Counted from the first letter of the stretch, positions 53,395 through 64,000 are shown. The stretch is 64,000 nt of DNA from Paralvinella palmiformis (GCA_025642065.1 JAODUP010000671.1:91001-155000); one strand, 5' to 3'. The notes: generated by a model from the sequence alone, not told the origin. Program-made: numbers and translations.

Positions 53395-53720
53395 CAGGAT
53401 ATGGCCGAGTGATAAAGCCAGCTTCGTACTCACGCTTACACAGAGGGGGCGCCTCCGTGGTCTAGCGGTAACGTGTTGGACCACAGATCACTACCACCCG
53501 TGTTCGAATCTCGGCGCGGGCATATCTGAAATTTGCTTCATCTTGACTTCGCTTCATTACCTTCGGAGGTCGCTCGGCCCATTTAGCCTACCATGTGCAC
53601 AAAAGTGGCCGTAAAACATCAATCATCATCATCATCATCATCACGCTTACACAGAGTTTATGGCTGAACCGTAGAGTAGTGGACTAAATTGCGAGCTCAC
53701 CTTTGTTCGAATCAAGCCAT
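53395..53720 (+). mobile_element. tRNA-like sequences around the family B insertion (possible older SINE)
   Basis: TGGCCGAGTGATAAAGCC (53402-53419) resembles a tRNA-Leu/Ser A box. After the family B insertion, TGGCTGAACCGTAGAG (53661 on) and TTTGTTCGAATCAA (53702 on) look like another A/B box pair. The family B element therefore sits inside or beside older tRNA-like sequence. This is judged by motif only. Confidence 0.35.
53446..53641 (+). mobile_element. tRNA-derived SINE, family B, with 15-bp target-site duplication
   Basis: A tRNA-like head with A box TGGTCTAGCGG (53458-53468) and B box GTGTTCGAATC (53500-53510) leads into a short body ending in an (ATC)n tail. The perfect 15-bp direct repeat CACGCTTACACAGAG flanks it at 53431-53445 and 53642-53656. 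The body segment TCGGAGGTCGCTCGGCCC recurs in inverted orientation near 28.3 kb. The intact duplication suggests a fairly recent insertion. Confidence 0.88.
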
Positions 53721-54489
53721 TTCCGTTATTTGTTCACTAAATCACCCATCAGTAAATGGTCATATGATCCAGATAAGTGATCATCTGACGTGTTTGACAA
53801 CGGATTATCCTGGATTATTCATGAAAACGCACAAATATACTCTCCGGGTAGTTCACGATGGATCCAGTTCTGGTACATAAGGGCTAAGTACGAATCCATT
53901 GAACGGGACTTCCCGGGAAGGGGAACAAATCCCCAAAAAACTAAATTTCACGTATGATCACCAGCTAAAAATTTGTTTGTTTAAACCTCCCCCCTCCCCC
54001 CTGTGCAATCCCTTTCTCGATTTATGAATTTCATGAGTTCATCTCTAAGACAGTCTCCGGGATACAGCCATAAGACAATATACAAATGACATACTTTACA
54101 CTGAGATTTTTATCGCTTCATAATAGTCGCCATTAACGCTTCATATAGCATCTTGTAGGCTGAACAAACAGAACTCAGATCCCGAATCTGAATAGGTTAA
54201 AATGGGGAGCTTAATGGAAACAACGCCCCCCCCCCCTCCCGTCTGGATCCTTTCACCTGATAATGGGGCGAAATCTGGCGAGGGATGAGATGACCCTAGC
54301 AGCTGATTTCAGGTTCTAATCCTCTAGGAGTATTAACGATGACCCACTCGTCTAAGGTGAGAAGACATCTCTGGGTCTCTAAGTATTTGTATATATGGGC
54401 GATATTAGACCGAGTTACCCCACTTTAGTTGCAGGGTCTCTACTATTTATAGACACCTGTATAAACAATGAGAAAGATAAGCTTGTCGG

Positions 54490-54562
54490 TGTCCGTGTAT
54501 GTGTGGGTGGGTGCGTGCGTGTGTGCGAGTGTGTGTGCATGTGTGTGTGTGCGCGCGTGTGT
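54490..54562. repeat. Imperfect (TG)n/(GTGC)n
   Basis: TG-rich run about 290 bp upstream of exon 2; a similar weaker run lies at 54735-54800. Confidence 0.92.
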
Positions 54563-54850
54563 TAACAGTTTGTTAAACGGCACTGCCATAGAGAATCATG
54601 AATCCTGCATAAACCCTCCGGACTATTCATCAGAGGGACGAATATTTATCATACTGAGACGTGTAATAAACACCAACACAAAGTAAATACTTAAAAATCC
54701 TAACATCCAATCCTTGTCTATGCTAGGGACAACAACTTGTTGTGCGTGTATGTGTTTGTGTGTGTCTGGATGTGTTGAAGCGTGTGTACCGGTGTGTTTA
54801 TTCAAAACACGTAAAATAACTATAACAATATTTAATACTGTCAATTCCAG

Positions 54851-55011
54851 GTAACCTGATCGTGATCATAGTGATCCTGAAGCACAGAAGGATGCGTACA
54901 ACAACCAATTTTTTCCTGGCCAATCTTGCCGTAGCTGACTTCTGTGTGGGCGTATTCTGTGTTCTCCCAAATCTCTCGCTATACTTATGTCCCTACTGGA
55001 TCCTGGGAAAG
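54851..55011 (+). CDS. Class A GPCR (trissin receptor-like), exon 2: end of TM1, ICL1, TM2 and ECL1
   Basis: This 161-bp exon lies between an AG acceptor (AATTCCAG, ending 54850) and a GTAAGG donor at 55012. It completes codon 92 (Gly) and encodes residues 93-145. N93 is the conserved TM1 asparagine (position 1.50). It is followed by the end of TM1, a basic ICL1 (KHRRMRT, residues 102-108) and TM2 (about 110-134), which carries the L-A-V-A-D motif with D121 (2.50). ECL1 ends in W141 of the common W-x-x-G pattern (WILGK), just before the TM3 cysteine of exon 3. Entry phase is 1 and exit phase is 0, matching both neighbouring exons. The motifs are diagnostic of a rhodopsin-family receptor, and no frameshift or stop is seen. 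Confidence 0.93.
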
Positions 55012-55132
55012 GTAAGGCAGTGTTTCAGTAATAATCTCTCTTATGTCCCGAGAGAAATATGATCACGTTTTTCAATACAGCGTCAATCATAAAGTGATAT
55101 GCCTTGAACGCGTGCCTGTTTCAGAGAAACAC

Positions 55133-55143
55133 ACATACACGCA

Positions 55144-55182
<39 letters not shown>
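55133..55182. repeat. (CA)n microsatellite
   Basis: CA repeats about 120 bp downstream of the exon 2 donor. Confidence 0.97.
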
Positions 55183-55184
<2 letters not shown>

Positions 55185-55861
55185 CGATTACATAACAGTC
55201 ACGTCTGTCTAGTCAGTAATAATAATAGTCAGCTGATTATATGTTGACGTAATAAAGCCAATCAGGCGTCAGTAAATCTAGGACACACCTACCAGACCTG
55301 TAATCCTAGTCACAGGTAATAATAGGTAATTATTAGGTCAGAGAGGAACATATCTCTCCAAATCCTACAAGACCTCGGTCTTGCTAGACGGACAGATGGG
55401 AGACTAACAGGGAACACATCACGTGATCTAGGAGAAAGCTAACACATTCGGGGCACATTTATGGTAATTACAGACTTTTAGAGTCGATTCGTGACGGGGA
55501 CAAGGTGACAGTATATGTGGATGTGACCGTCGGGAAGAGTGTTCTCTTGCCATCAAATGTTAACAGTTCATCATCTCGGCTAGAACTGGCTGTTGTTGTT
55601 GTTTGTGGTGATGCTGCTGATGTTGTTGTTGTTGTTGGTGGTGGTGTTTTAGTTGGTATGTTAAGGCCAGGCGGGTTGTCCTATCGCTATTGTACAGGTT
55701 GTCTCTTTAATAATAGAATTAAACCAGTTGTCCATATATTGTCCCCCAGAATGTAGCACTCATACGGATAAGCTTATTCTCTGGATGCCCATATCCTATT
55801 TTGAGAACCACGACTAACCTCACCTATTTGGGGGTTTTTTTTTCCTATTCTTAAACAGTGT

Positions 55862-55862
<1 letters not shown>

Positions 55863-55897
<35 letters not shown>

Positions 55898-55925
55898 GCG
55901 CGCGCGCACGCGTGTTTTCACGCGC
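55863..55925. repeat. (TG)n with (CG)n runs
   Basis: TG 55866-55895, then CGCGCGCGC and ACGCGTG, a Z-DNA-prone pattern. Confidence 0.96.
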
Positions 55926-56092
55926 GCACCTATCTCTCCCTGTTTCTCCCTGACTAATTTGACCCAAGCCCCATATCCTTCAACGGACAGTTTTAGCCGT
56001 AACAGCAAATCATCTATAGATTGGGCAATAAATTCACCCTTTTACATATTCTCAAAAAGATAGAGAAATAAACACTACAAAAACTACATGCA

Positions 56093-56093
56093 A

Positions 56094-56133
<40 letters not shown>

Positions 56134-56245
56134 CCACACGAACGGATAGACTCACGCACATACACACAAGATTATCTATGCTTTCTTTCGTCGATTTACG
56201 GATCGATATCTATCAGTCTGTGTTTGTCTATATCCTGCCGTCTCT

Positions 56246-56325
<80 letters not shown>

Positions 56326-56405
56326 ATGTGTGTGTGCGTGTATGTGTGTGTGCGTGTGTGTGTGCGTGCGCGTGTGTACGCGTGCGTGTGTGTGTGCGTG
56401 CGCGT
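56093..56405. repeat. (CA)n, (TA)n and (TG)n compound block
   Basis: (CA)n 56096-56133, a unique gap, pure (TA)n about 56251-56323, then TG/CG-rich to 56405. Confidence 0.96.
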
Positions 56406-57049
56406 AGGGCGATGTCTTTTTCAGTTGATGCCATCTAGCTGTACGTATAGACTCTTTATCACTTATGACACAATGCCGTTGTTATGCCCCGGACAGCGAA
56501 TATACTCCACATAACTACACCTTAGATTTCCCTGCTATAGTTAAATCATTTATCGATTCCAGGTCTCAGATATTAATTTCCTCTGGCGATAAAATAGTTA
56601 TTTCCGGTTACGTGGTTCCGATGGAGATTAATATAATTGTGCCCACAATAGAGCTTTCATCTTCGGTCGCAGAAAGCTGCTGGGACACAACATGCTTCTT
56701 TATAAAAATACCATGATTTTGTTTTTATCTGGGTTAATCTACCACTTACCTCGTCAGCGGTGTATCACGTGTAAACAACGTGAATGCCATCTGACCACTG
56801 AAAAGGACCAGCTACGTTGACAACAGTTTTGCGTTATTTTCTAATGTCGCATCCAAGATTGTTTAAAATGAACGAAGAACCAAATAAGACATTACACTGT
56901 CCAATGTGACGTCGAGCAATTAAACTGAAACATAAATATCTCCTCTCTTAAACTATAATATTAAGAATGAGATGATCGATAAATGATATTATGATTTGTT
57001 AATATTTGTTTTAATCGCTTTATCTTAAATTAACAACCATGATTATACT

Positions 57050-57091
57050 TATTATTCTTCTTATTATTATTATTATTAATATTATTATTAA

Positions 57092-57122
<31 letters not shown>
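57050..57122. repeat. (TTA)n microsatellite
   Basis: Interrupted ATT repeats in intron 2. Confidence 0.95.
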
Positions 57123-57344
57123 AGTAATAATTTGATTTTTATGGTACATTTTTCATCTTGCTAACTCAAGGTAGAAATTGTATGTGTTTGTTTTCAGTAC
57201 CTGTGCATGTTGCTTGAAAGGGATTATTTTGAATGATTGCCTCAATATAATAATATTAATATTAACCTTAATGATGTTACTGCTAATAATGCTAATACTA
57301 CTAATACTTATAATACCACTACTGCCACTACTACTACTACTACG

Positions 57345-57345
<1 letters not shown>

Positions 57346-57400
<55 letters not shown>
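57346..57400. repeat. (AAT)n microsatellite near the exon 3 acceptor
   Basis: About 18 AAT units end roughly 90 bp before the exon 3 splice acceptor, preceded by degenerate ACT triplets (57290-57345). Confidence 0.97.
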
Positions 57401-57401
<1 letters not shown>

Positions 57402-57490
57402 ATTCACGCACTCTTTCTAAACCTTTACTTAATCAGGCTATTATCCTGTGTACATAAACCGTTTGTACACCGACTGCTATCTATCTCCAG

Positions 57491-58708
57491 GTTATGTGCA
57501 AGCTGTACTATTTCGTTCAGGCGATGAGCTATACGGCGTCGGTGAACATTCTTACGATCATCTCCGTTGAACGATTCATCGCCATCATCTATCCACTGAG
57601 GAGTAAACAGTTGGCTACGATGTGTCTACTCCGGTTGGCTGTCATCATGGTCTGGTTGGTAGCCGGTGCCGCTGGCACGCCCTATCTGATCTTCTACGAC
57701 ACGGTAGACATCCCAAATACAGAGCCGGTGATGATCTTCTGTCTGGCCAAGAACATCAACCAGAAAGCCTACACGACATTGAACTTCCTCTTCGGCTACG
57801 TCATCCCGCTCGCCATGATGTCGGTGATGTATTCCTGCATCTCGAATGTCCTCTGGAAGACCAGCGTCCCGATGAACTTCGATAAGTCGGCGGGCTACGC
57901 CAAGAAGACGTACTCGACTAGAACAGCCTTGAACCGACCCAGCAAGAAGAAGGACAGGCCAAAGGTTGGTCTGCAAGATGAACAATACGAGATGAATGAG
58001 AAGGCCAGCAGTTCTGGCATGGGCTCGACGATGAAGAATAGCGCCGAGGAAGAACAGCAGAAGTTGGTCGAGAAGAGCAACAGAAGGAACAACGCCACAA
58101 GGCTGCTGAAGCGGCTCGATTCATCTCTCAGCGTAGACGGGGAAACCAACGAAAACGAGACCGAAAGCGAGCTGGAAATCGACGACCGCCGACTGGGTGG
58201 CGGTAGTCAAGGCGGGAATTCTAGGTCCCTGATCTCGGCGTTGAAGTCGCCCGCGACGGCGAAAAGTCCAAGAATGAACGGAATGAAGAAGAAGTCCTCA
58301 AACCACCAGCACCACCAGTCAAAGTCGGCGAGCCGTCCTATACTACAGCTCACCATAAAGAAACCTTTCATCTCGACAACCTGTAAACAAGAGAACGCAC
58401 TTCTAGCACGCAGGCGAGTCATCCGACTGCTTATTGTGGTCATAGTTTCGTTTGCCAGCTGCGTTCTGCCATATCACATACGTGTTCTGTGGCAGACATG
58501 GGGACAGCCGAACCCTTCTTTCTGGAAGATTCTGATATCACCGATTACGTTTGTCATCTATTATCTAAACAGCGGTCTCAACCCTCTATTCTACGCCTTC
58601 TTGTCTGACAGATTCCGTGAATGTCTTCTAGAGGTTATCACTTGTCGTGATTATCGGGTTCGACGCCGCATGAGTTATACCAATCGGACAATGCACTCTA
58701 TCGCCTGA
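57491..58708 (+). CDS. Class A GPCR (trissin receptor-like), exon 3: TM3 to C-terminus
   Basis: The last coding exon (residues 146-550 and TGA) opens in phase 0. C148 (3.25) is placed to pair with C229 in ECL2. TM3 ends E-R-F (172-174), a DRY variant. TM4 carries W200, TM5 carries P251, and ICL3 is unusually long (about 268-450), charged and Ser/Lys/Glu-rich. TM6 (about 455-479) reads C-V-L-P-Y-H around P472 instead of C-W-x-P. TM7 (about 489-516) has the NPxxY box as NPLFY (509-513), followed by helix 8 with Cys 523 and 530 as possible palmitoylation sites and a basic tail. The TM6 LPYH element, the serine/asparagine-rich NSGLNP in TM7 and the helix-8 FLSDRFR resemble trissin receptors, so a cysteine-rich peptide ligand and Gq-type signalling are plausible but inferred. 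Other peptide-receptor subfamilies remain possible. The exon is clearly more GC-rich than its surroundings, as expected for real coding sequence. Confidence 0.96.
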   Translation, partial: VMCKLYYFVQAMSYTASVNILTIISVERFIAIIYPLRSKQLATMCLLRLAVIMVWLVAGAAGTPYLIFYDTVDIPNTEPVMIFCLAKNINQKAYTTLNFLFGYVIPLAMMSVMYSCISNVLWKTSVPMNFDKSAGYAKKTYSTRTALNRPSKKKDRPKVGLQDEQYEMNEKASSSGMGSTMKNSAEEEQQKLVEKSNRRNNATRLLKRLDSSLSVDGETNENETESELEIDDRRLGGGSQGGNSRSLISALKSPATAKSPRMNGMKKKSSNHQHHQSKSASRPILQLTIKKPFISTTCKQENALLARRRVIRLLIVVIVSFASCVLPYHIRVLWQTWGQPNPSFWKILISPITFVIYYLNSGLNPLFYAFLSDRFRECLLEVITCRDYRVRRRMSYTNRTMHSIA

Positions 58709-58794
58709 ACACGAATTTAGTGATTGGTCATTCAGATAAGGTTACCGTACTCGGCCGGTTAAACACAAACAGAGACAGCGGGGGTTAGGGTTAG

Positions 58795-58947
<153 letters not shown>

Positions 58948-59294
58948 GATGTTGAAATGTTGTATGTTGTATGACGTAGCAGTGATTATTAGCTTTTACA
59001 CAAACTTTTCAGTTTAATTTATCTCCATTATAAATGATTCTTTAATCCGACAAATTCGTGTTTCGCGTTCCCACTCCGACAGTTCATTTCACCAATATAA
59101 TGTGACATTTCAATGTAAAATTACCTCGATAATCCGACAACACGAACATATTGCCAAATATTTCCACTGGTTCAGTCATGCAAGACTCACCAACATTGTC
59201 AGTAATGGTTCATTCTAATTTTATTTTCTGTTTTGTGTCTTTCCTTTGTTTAATAATCCAGTTATACGATGTATTGCATTCTATGTAATTACGA

Positions 59295-59300
59295 AATAAA
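59295..59300 (+). terminator. Candidate polyadenylation signal AATAAA
   Basis: This is the first AATAAA downstream of the stop codon, 587 bp after it and beyond a CA/TA microsatellite. A second AATAAA lies at 59930-59935. The signal occurs by chance often in AT-rich DNA, so this is only a candidate 3' end. Confidence 0.2.
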
Positions 59301-59674
59301 TTATATATATTAACCTACCCACCCGCGATAGTTTGCTAATCTAATAGCCAATTATAATCATTTATGGCTAATTGCAAACACAAATGCGTGATCTTTCCAA
59401 TGAGCAGACCCTGAGTTAATCTGATGGACTAAGTGAAACGAGTATTTCTTTATAGTGTCTGTAATTAACAAACATCAAAATTATCAATGGCTTCAATAGC
59501 ACTCCGTATCTTGCGCACGGTTATTGAGTATTGGTTTAAATACGGGGGTATATCTTTATGGTTAGAAAATGTTTGACGCAAACTACCGATATGTCCCGGA
59601 CTCGATATTACGACATTCTCGTTTATCCGACATATTTATCATGTGACCAACCTTGTCGGATTAAAGGATTTGTG

Positions 59675-59680
59675 TGTGTT

Positions 59681-59745
<65 letters not shown>
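59675..59745. repeat. (TG)n then (TA)n
   Basis: A short TGTG then pure TA. Confidence 0.97.
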
Positions 59746-59747
<2 letters not shown>

Positions 59748-60144
59748 CCATCGATGAAGACAATAATGTTATGAATTACTTACTATAAAATATGTCTATT
59801 ATTTATTCGTAGAACTGCTACTTGATGCAGGTTGGGCTACCTACACTCAACTTGAAATCAATTCAATAGAAAACCGAACAATCTACTTCAGCAGTCTGTA
59901 AAACCTGCAATCTGCGATAGGAGAATATAAATAAAGGAAGATCTGTGTAGTAGATTGTACATTGTACATGTTGATATTATTTCACACAAATAAATATTGT
60001 TTCCTTGTCACTGGTAGTTGCTTGTTAGGAAAGGATGCCGACTATTTTGTTTCATTATTTTCAGCAACAAAAATGTGTACCTTGACTACAGCAATATAAA
60101 GCGCTTTCTGGTAAAATATATTTGTCTTTGTTAAGTAATAACGG

Positions 60145-60148
<4 letters not shown>

Positions 60149-60199
<51 letters not shown>

Positions 60200-60294
60200 C
60201 TCGCTTTTTCTTGCTCGGTCGCTCTCTCTTTCTCACTTGATCTTGCTCTCTCTCAATCTCCCCCCTCTCTCTCTCTCTCTCCTTTCTCTTCTCG

Positions 60295-60372
<78 letters not shown>
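60149..60372. repeat. (CT)n block
   Basis: Two long pure CT runs with a degenerate centre at 60198-60295. Both strands look open as Ser-Leu or Arg-Glu repeats, which is an artefact. Confidence 0.97.
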
Positions 60373-60375
<3 letters not shown>

Positions 60376-61555
60376 GCTGTAAGTGACAGCAAAGTATAAT
60401 CGTTGCATATTAACACGTTTTCTATAAGAATAATAATAATATATTTAGTAATCAAAATTATATGAAAGCGAGATTTTGGAACTGATTTAAATTTCTTATC
60501 AGATGATACAGTATTTCTAATCACCACTTGTAACATGTCAAAGACACAATTATCGTGTGACTTGAGCCCATTACACAGTTACCTGCAACAGCGTCGGGCT
60601 GGATTTGCGTAATATTAGTCTATATTCTGAAATAAATTGAGTTCCTGTCAACAATTATTCATTCTTTGCAATGTAAAGGAATAGTACATGACCAATCAGG
60701 AAGGCCCTGTATTCAAACAGAGATCCGGTTTAAATCCGTGGTTCATCTGTATTTCGGAAACATCTATCCACAAAATCCAGAACCAATAAGGTATGGATCA
60801 AAACTTCTGGGAGACTTTAGCTATCAGCTTAGTGGTCTTCAGCTCCTGAATATAGTCTACAGCTTACACATCTAGAAACTGTACTTGATCAAACTTTGGT
60901 ATCGTGTACAACGTATCATCGTTTCAAAGTTTCCATAACTATGGTCATTACTCATATATCATATGAACAATCATTTATTTATAAATTATGGATATTAATG
61001 AGTTATCAACAATTATGTAAACATTTCCTATTTTCATATCACCTGCAACCTGGACTTTGTTTCGGTATGTTTCGATTTAGTTTCGTTCTATATTATTGTT
61101 GGTTCTTAACAATAACTCTCACGGTTTAATTTCGCAGGAAATCGCTTGTTAAATATCAGTAACATGCTAATAACATAAGATTATTTAAATTGAAAGCATG
61201 ATCTGCCCCCTGTTGCTAATGGGCTCAGACGATTTGGTGTTCGCTGGCGAATGGACTCGGTGACAGAAGGTCTCCCGTGCCGAACGTCTCTGGAGCTTCG
61301 CGGGAAACACCACATCAACACATCAATTAAACAGAACTCGTTGGATGTCAGCGTCCGTAGATCTGACTGGATACAGCTGTTTAACAAAGTCCGGATAAAA
61401 CACTAAAAAATAACGATAGCCAGTGTCGATTGGAAGAGGTCCTTCGAGGAGAAGAATAGTAAAAAGGTATTGCCTATTTTATTATAAATATGATATAGAA
61501 TATTCTTAAAGAATGAAAGTTTGTTATATATACAAAAGTAATTCAAAATTATTAA

Positions 61556-61556
<1 letters not shown>
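60373..61556. other. Unique sequence downstream of the gene
   Basis: No repeat family or exon is recognised. 61200-61390 is slightly GC-richer, but its open frames show no known domain. Confidence 0.5.
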
Positions 61557-61603
<47 letters not shown>

Positions 61604-61687
61604 GATGTCAAGCTTAAATCGATGTGTTTACTAATTATGTGATTACAACAACTTGAATCCAATTTATTACTATATATTATATATTAA

Positions 61688-61764
<77 letters not shown>

Positions 61765-61772
61765 TATATATT
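61557..61772. repeat. (TTA)n and (TA)n
   Basis: (ATT)n 61557-61604, unique DNA, then (TA)n 61691-61759. Confidence 0.97.
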
Positions 61773-63050
61773 TATTTAATCACTGTTGTCAAATGTACAC
61801 CTTAACGTGATAAATGAAAGAGAACACGTTATTCCTACTTTACACAATATAGTTGTTATTTTAACAGGATATTGCTGTTGATTTTATAAAACCCACGCGA
61901 CAGTATATTTCTTTATGCAGCAATAGTTGACCAATAAGTCACCGCCACAATCAGTTCTTTACTGATTCAAGCCAATTATCATAACGTGGGCTCAGAATAC
62001 GTGATTGAATCTTTATGCTAGTACCACTCCGTATGTCTCGCAGTATATCAAGGATTAATAAAAAGCAAATAACCGTTATGATATAAAAAAAGAAATTTGT
62101 TTTAAGAATCAGCCCATTAACGAAATAGATGTTTATAGATTTTGGAGTACACTGCCCAGTTGTTCATACAATTATCGGATGGAATCCATTCGTTATTAAA
62201 TAAGCATTTAAAATTGCATAATATCATATTTCCATTAACATTACCTGCTAGCTGTTTTTACTGAACCATATAATTATCTTAAATATTGAAGATTGGCTAA
62301 AGTCGTATTGTAAATATTTTGAATTTTATTTTACTGTTTCATTGTTTGGGTTTCATTTGTCAAAACCCTGTACACATCAAACTAGCGCCGTTTCAGTGAC
62401 CAAATAGATAGAACCCAGCGCCGTAAACCAGCAGGTTTTTGGGTTATAATCCGGGTCATACTTGCGTTGGCGAGATTTATTTCCCGGTAGATTCAACTCA
62501 ACCATATTAAACTATTTCTTGTAGCAGTGTGATAGAACCTTCTTCACTTAAGTGGGATTAAGTAATTTGTTAATCCAGTATCCTGGCTACACATTGGACA
62601 CGTCGTCAAAGGAAGAAGGTCTGATCGAATAAATAATTATATAACCGTTATGATACTTTCGCGAATCAGAGAGATTACGTTTTACACGACCTAGTTCATA
62701 AACATCAGATGATGGAGACATTATGATATAAAACGCTCCACCGAATCGTTGTACCTTTGTTGTTACAAAAATCGTTGTCTCGACGTAACACTTTCACTTG
62801 ATACCAAGATCGAATTCGTCCTACAAAATCAGACTAAAGAATGATCGATAATTGTAGCTGGCTGCTGGGTTGAAGGTTGTCTTATTTAGAAGGTTTTTCT
62901 AATAGTAATTATGTCTACTTGTTCGGGAAGGGTTTAAATGACGCCAATCTTCCTTAGCCGCCAGCTCCAGAAATAAACGAAGAATACCAGAAATTACTTC
63001 AGGATTATATAGAAGATGACATTTGCCATTTATTTTCTTACTACCGTTTC
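61773..63050. other. AT-rich unique sequence with one possible SINE fragment
   Basis: Apart from the possible family C SINE at 62.39-62.52 kb nothing is recognised. Confidence 0.5.
62385..62520 (+). mobile_element. Possible SINE fragment, family C, copy 2
   Basis: GTAAACCAGCAGGT followed by AATCCGGGTCATACTTGCGT parallels the 45.9-kb segment. A tRNA-like promoter is only suggested, and no target duplication was found. Confidence 0.35.
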
Positions 63051-63069
63051 TCTTCATATCTTCATCATC

Positions 63070-63305
63070 AGCTTTATCATCATCAAATTTACTACTAGTA
63101 CTACTATAATTATTACTGCTGCCACTAGCATTACTACTACTACTAGTACAACTACTAAAATTATTACTGTTGCTACTAGTATTACTACTACTACTAGTAC
63201 TACTACTATTACTACTACTACTACTACTACTACTACTATTACTACTACTAGAATTATTACTACTACTACTATTACTATTAAAATTATTACTGTTGCTACT
63301 AGTGT

Positions 63306-63340
<35 letters not shown>

Positions 63341-63348
63341 ACTACTAC

Positions 63349-63422
<74 letters not shown>

Positions 63423-63960
63423 GAATAATGACTGCTGCTACTAGTACAATAACAACAACTACTACTACTACTCCTACTACTACCATTAACATTATTACTG
63501 TTGCTACTACTACTACTACTACTAATAATAATAATAATAATAATAATAATTCCACTACTACTACTACTATAATCATTACTGCTGCTACTACTACTACTAC
63601 TACAACTACTACCACTATTACTACTGCTACTAGTATTACTACTACTACTACTGCTACTACTAGGATTATTACTGCTACTACTAGTATTATTACTAATACT
63701 ACCATTATTACTACTACTACTATTACTACTAAAATAATTACTGTTGCTACTAGTATTACAAGTACTACTCCTACTACTACTACTAGAATCATTACTCCTG
63801 CTACTAGAACTACTAGTACTACAACTACTACTACAACTACTGCTAATAGTATTACTACTACTATTGCTACTATTACTACTACTACTAGAATTATTACTGG
63901 TGCTACTAGTATTATTACTAATGCTACTATTATTACTACAACTACTAATAATAATACCCT
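63070..63960. repeat. About 0.9 kb (ACT)n/(ATT)n/(AAT)n trinucleotide mosaic
   Basis: Almost every triplet is ACT, ATT, GCT or AAT, with recurring longer modules such as ATTATTACTGTTGCTACTAG at about 63155, 63285, 63490 and 63735, so there is a higher-order repeat above the 3-bp level. Open frames of 276-297 codons on both strands are artefacts of the triplets. Confidence 0.95.
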
Positions 63961-64000
63961 TAACTCTGATTTATCCTGGTTACTCAGAAAACATAACTAA

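Larger units (their letters stand above)
55012..57490 (+). other. Intron 2 of the receptor gene (about 2.5 kb)
   Basis: Phase-0 intron from GTAAGG to ...CTATCTCCAG. It contains (CA)n at 55133-55182, (TG)n plus CG runs at 55863-55925, CA/TA/TG compound repeats at 56093-56405, (TTA)n at 57050-57122 and an (AAT)n tract at 57346-57400, about 90 bp upstream of the acceptor. Nothing else is recognised in it. Confidence 0.9.

Noticed and set aside
53446..53520. Functional tRNA gene
   Set aside because: This is the head of a SINE with a 15-bp target duplication and an (ATC)n tail; the stems do not pair as a clean cloverleaf.
57622..58443. Antisense and out-of-frame open frames over exon 3
   Set aside because: They are shadows of the GC-rich receptor coding exon; none has a recognised domain.
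60042..60536. 164-codon Arg-Glu-rich open frame on the minus strand
   Set aside because: It is the antisense translation of (CT)n.
62899..64000. Open frames of 276-297 codons on both strands
   Set aside because: They translate (ACT)n/(ATT)n triplets into Thr, Val, Leu, Ser or Asn runs; both strands being open is a repeat effect.

Overview
This window looks like AT-rich nuclear DNA from an animal. It holds one recognisable protein-coding gene, split over three exons on the + strand. The rest is non-coding sequence dense in microsatellites, a few minisatellites, tRNA-derived SINEs and decayed LINE pieces. There is no operon-like gene packing, the splice sites are GT-AG, and introns reach tens of kilobases. 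The receptor type, repeat density and SINE/LINE types suggest a protostome invertebrate. A mollusc or other lophotrochozoan is my inference; no species marker was found.

Layout. 1-9029 is upstream sequence: a complete tRNA-derived SINE with a 12-bp target duplication (133-471), LINE-type 3' tails near 3.45 and 8.05 kb, several microsatellites, and a comparatively GC-rich 5' flank (about 8.18-9.03 kb). Exon 1 is 9030-9303. Intron 1 (9304-54850, about 45.5 kb) holds almost everything else: a LINE reverse-transcriptase remnant (21266-21832), an 11-copy identical 41-bp minisatellite (23111-23561), a 12-bp repeat block (25031-25370), a 54-bp repeat block (40478-41206), at least two SINE families, and many simple repeats. 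Exon 2 is 54851-55011, intron 2 is 55012-57490, and exon 3 is 57491-58708. Downstream to 64000 there are only microsatellites, ending in about 0.9 kb of (ACT)n/(ATT)n mosaic.

The gene. Joining the exons gives an uninterrupted 550-residue class A (rhodopsin-like) G-protein-coupled receptor with all seven helices and the usual anchors: N93 in TM1, D121 in TM2, C148 and E-R-F 172-174 in TM3, W200 in TM4, C229 in ECL2, P251 in TM5, P472 in TM6 and NPLFY 509-513 in TM7. TM6 has C-V-L-P-Y-H instead of C-W-x-P. That feature and the TM7/helix-8 region resemble trissin receptors (the TrissinR family of protostomes), so I call it trissin receptor-like, from remembered family features and without a database search.

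No operon, CRISPR array, working transposon, functional tRNA or rRNA gene, or second convincing gene was found. Most long open frames are translations of simple repeats. The items most worth checking are the receptor's identity and ligand, the identical minisatellite open in all three forward frames, the SINE families with intact target duplications, and three GC-rich islands that could be regulatory.
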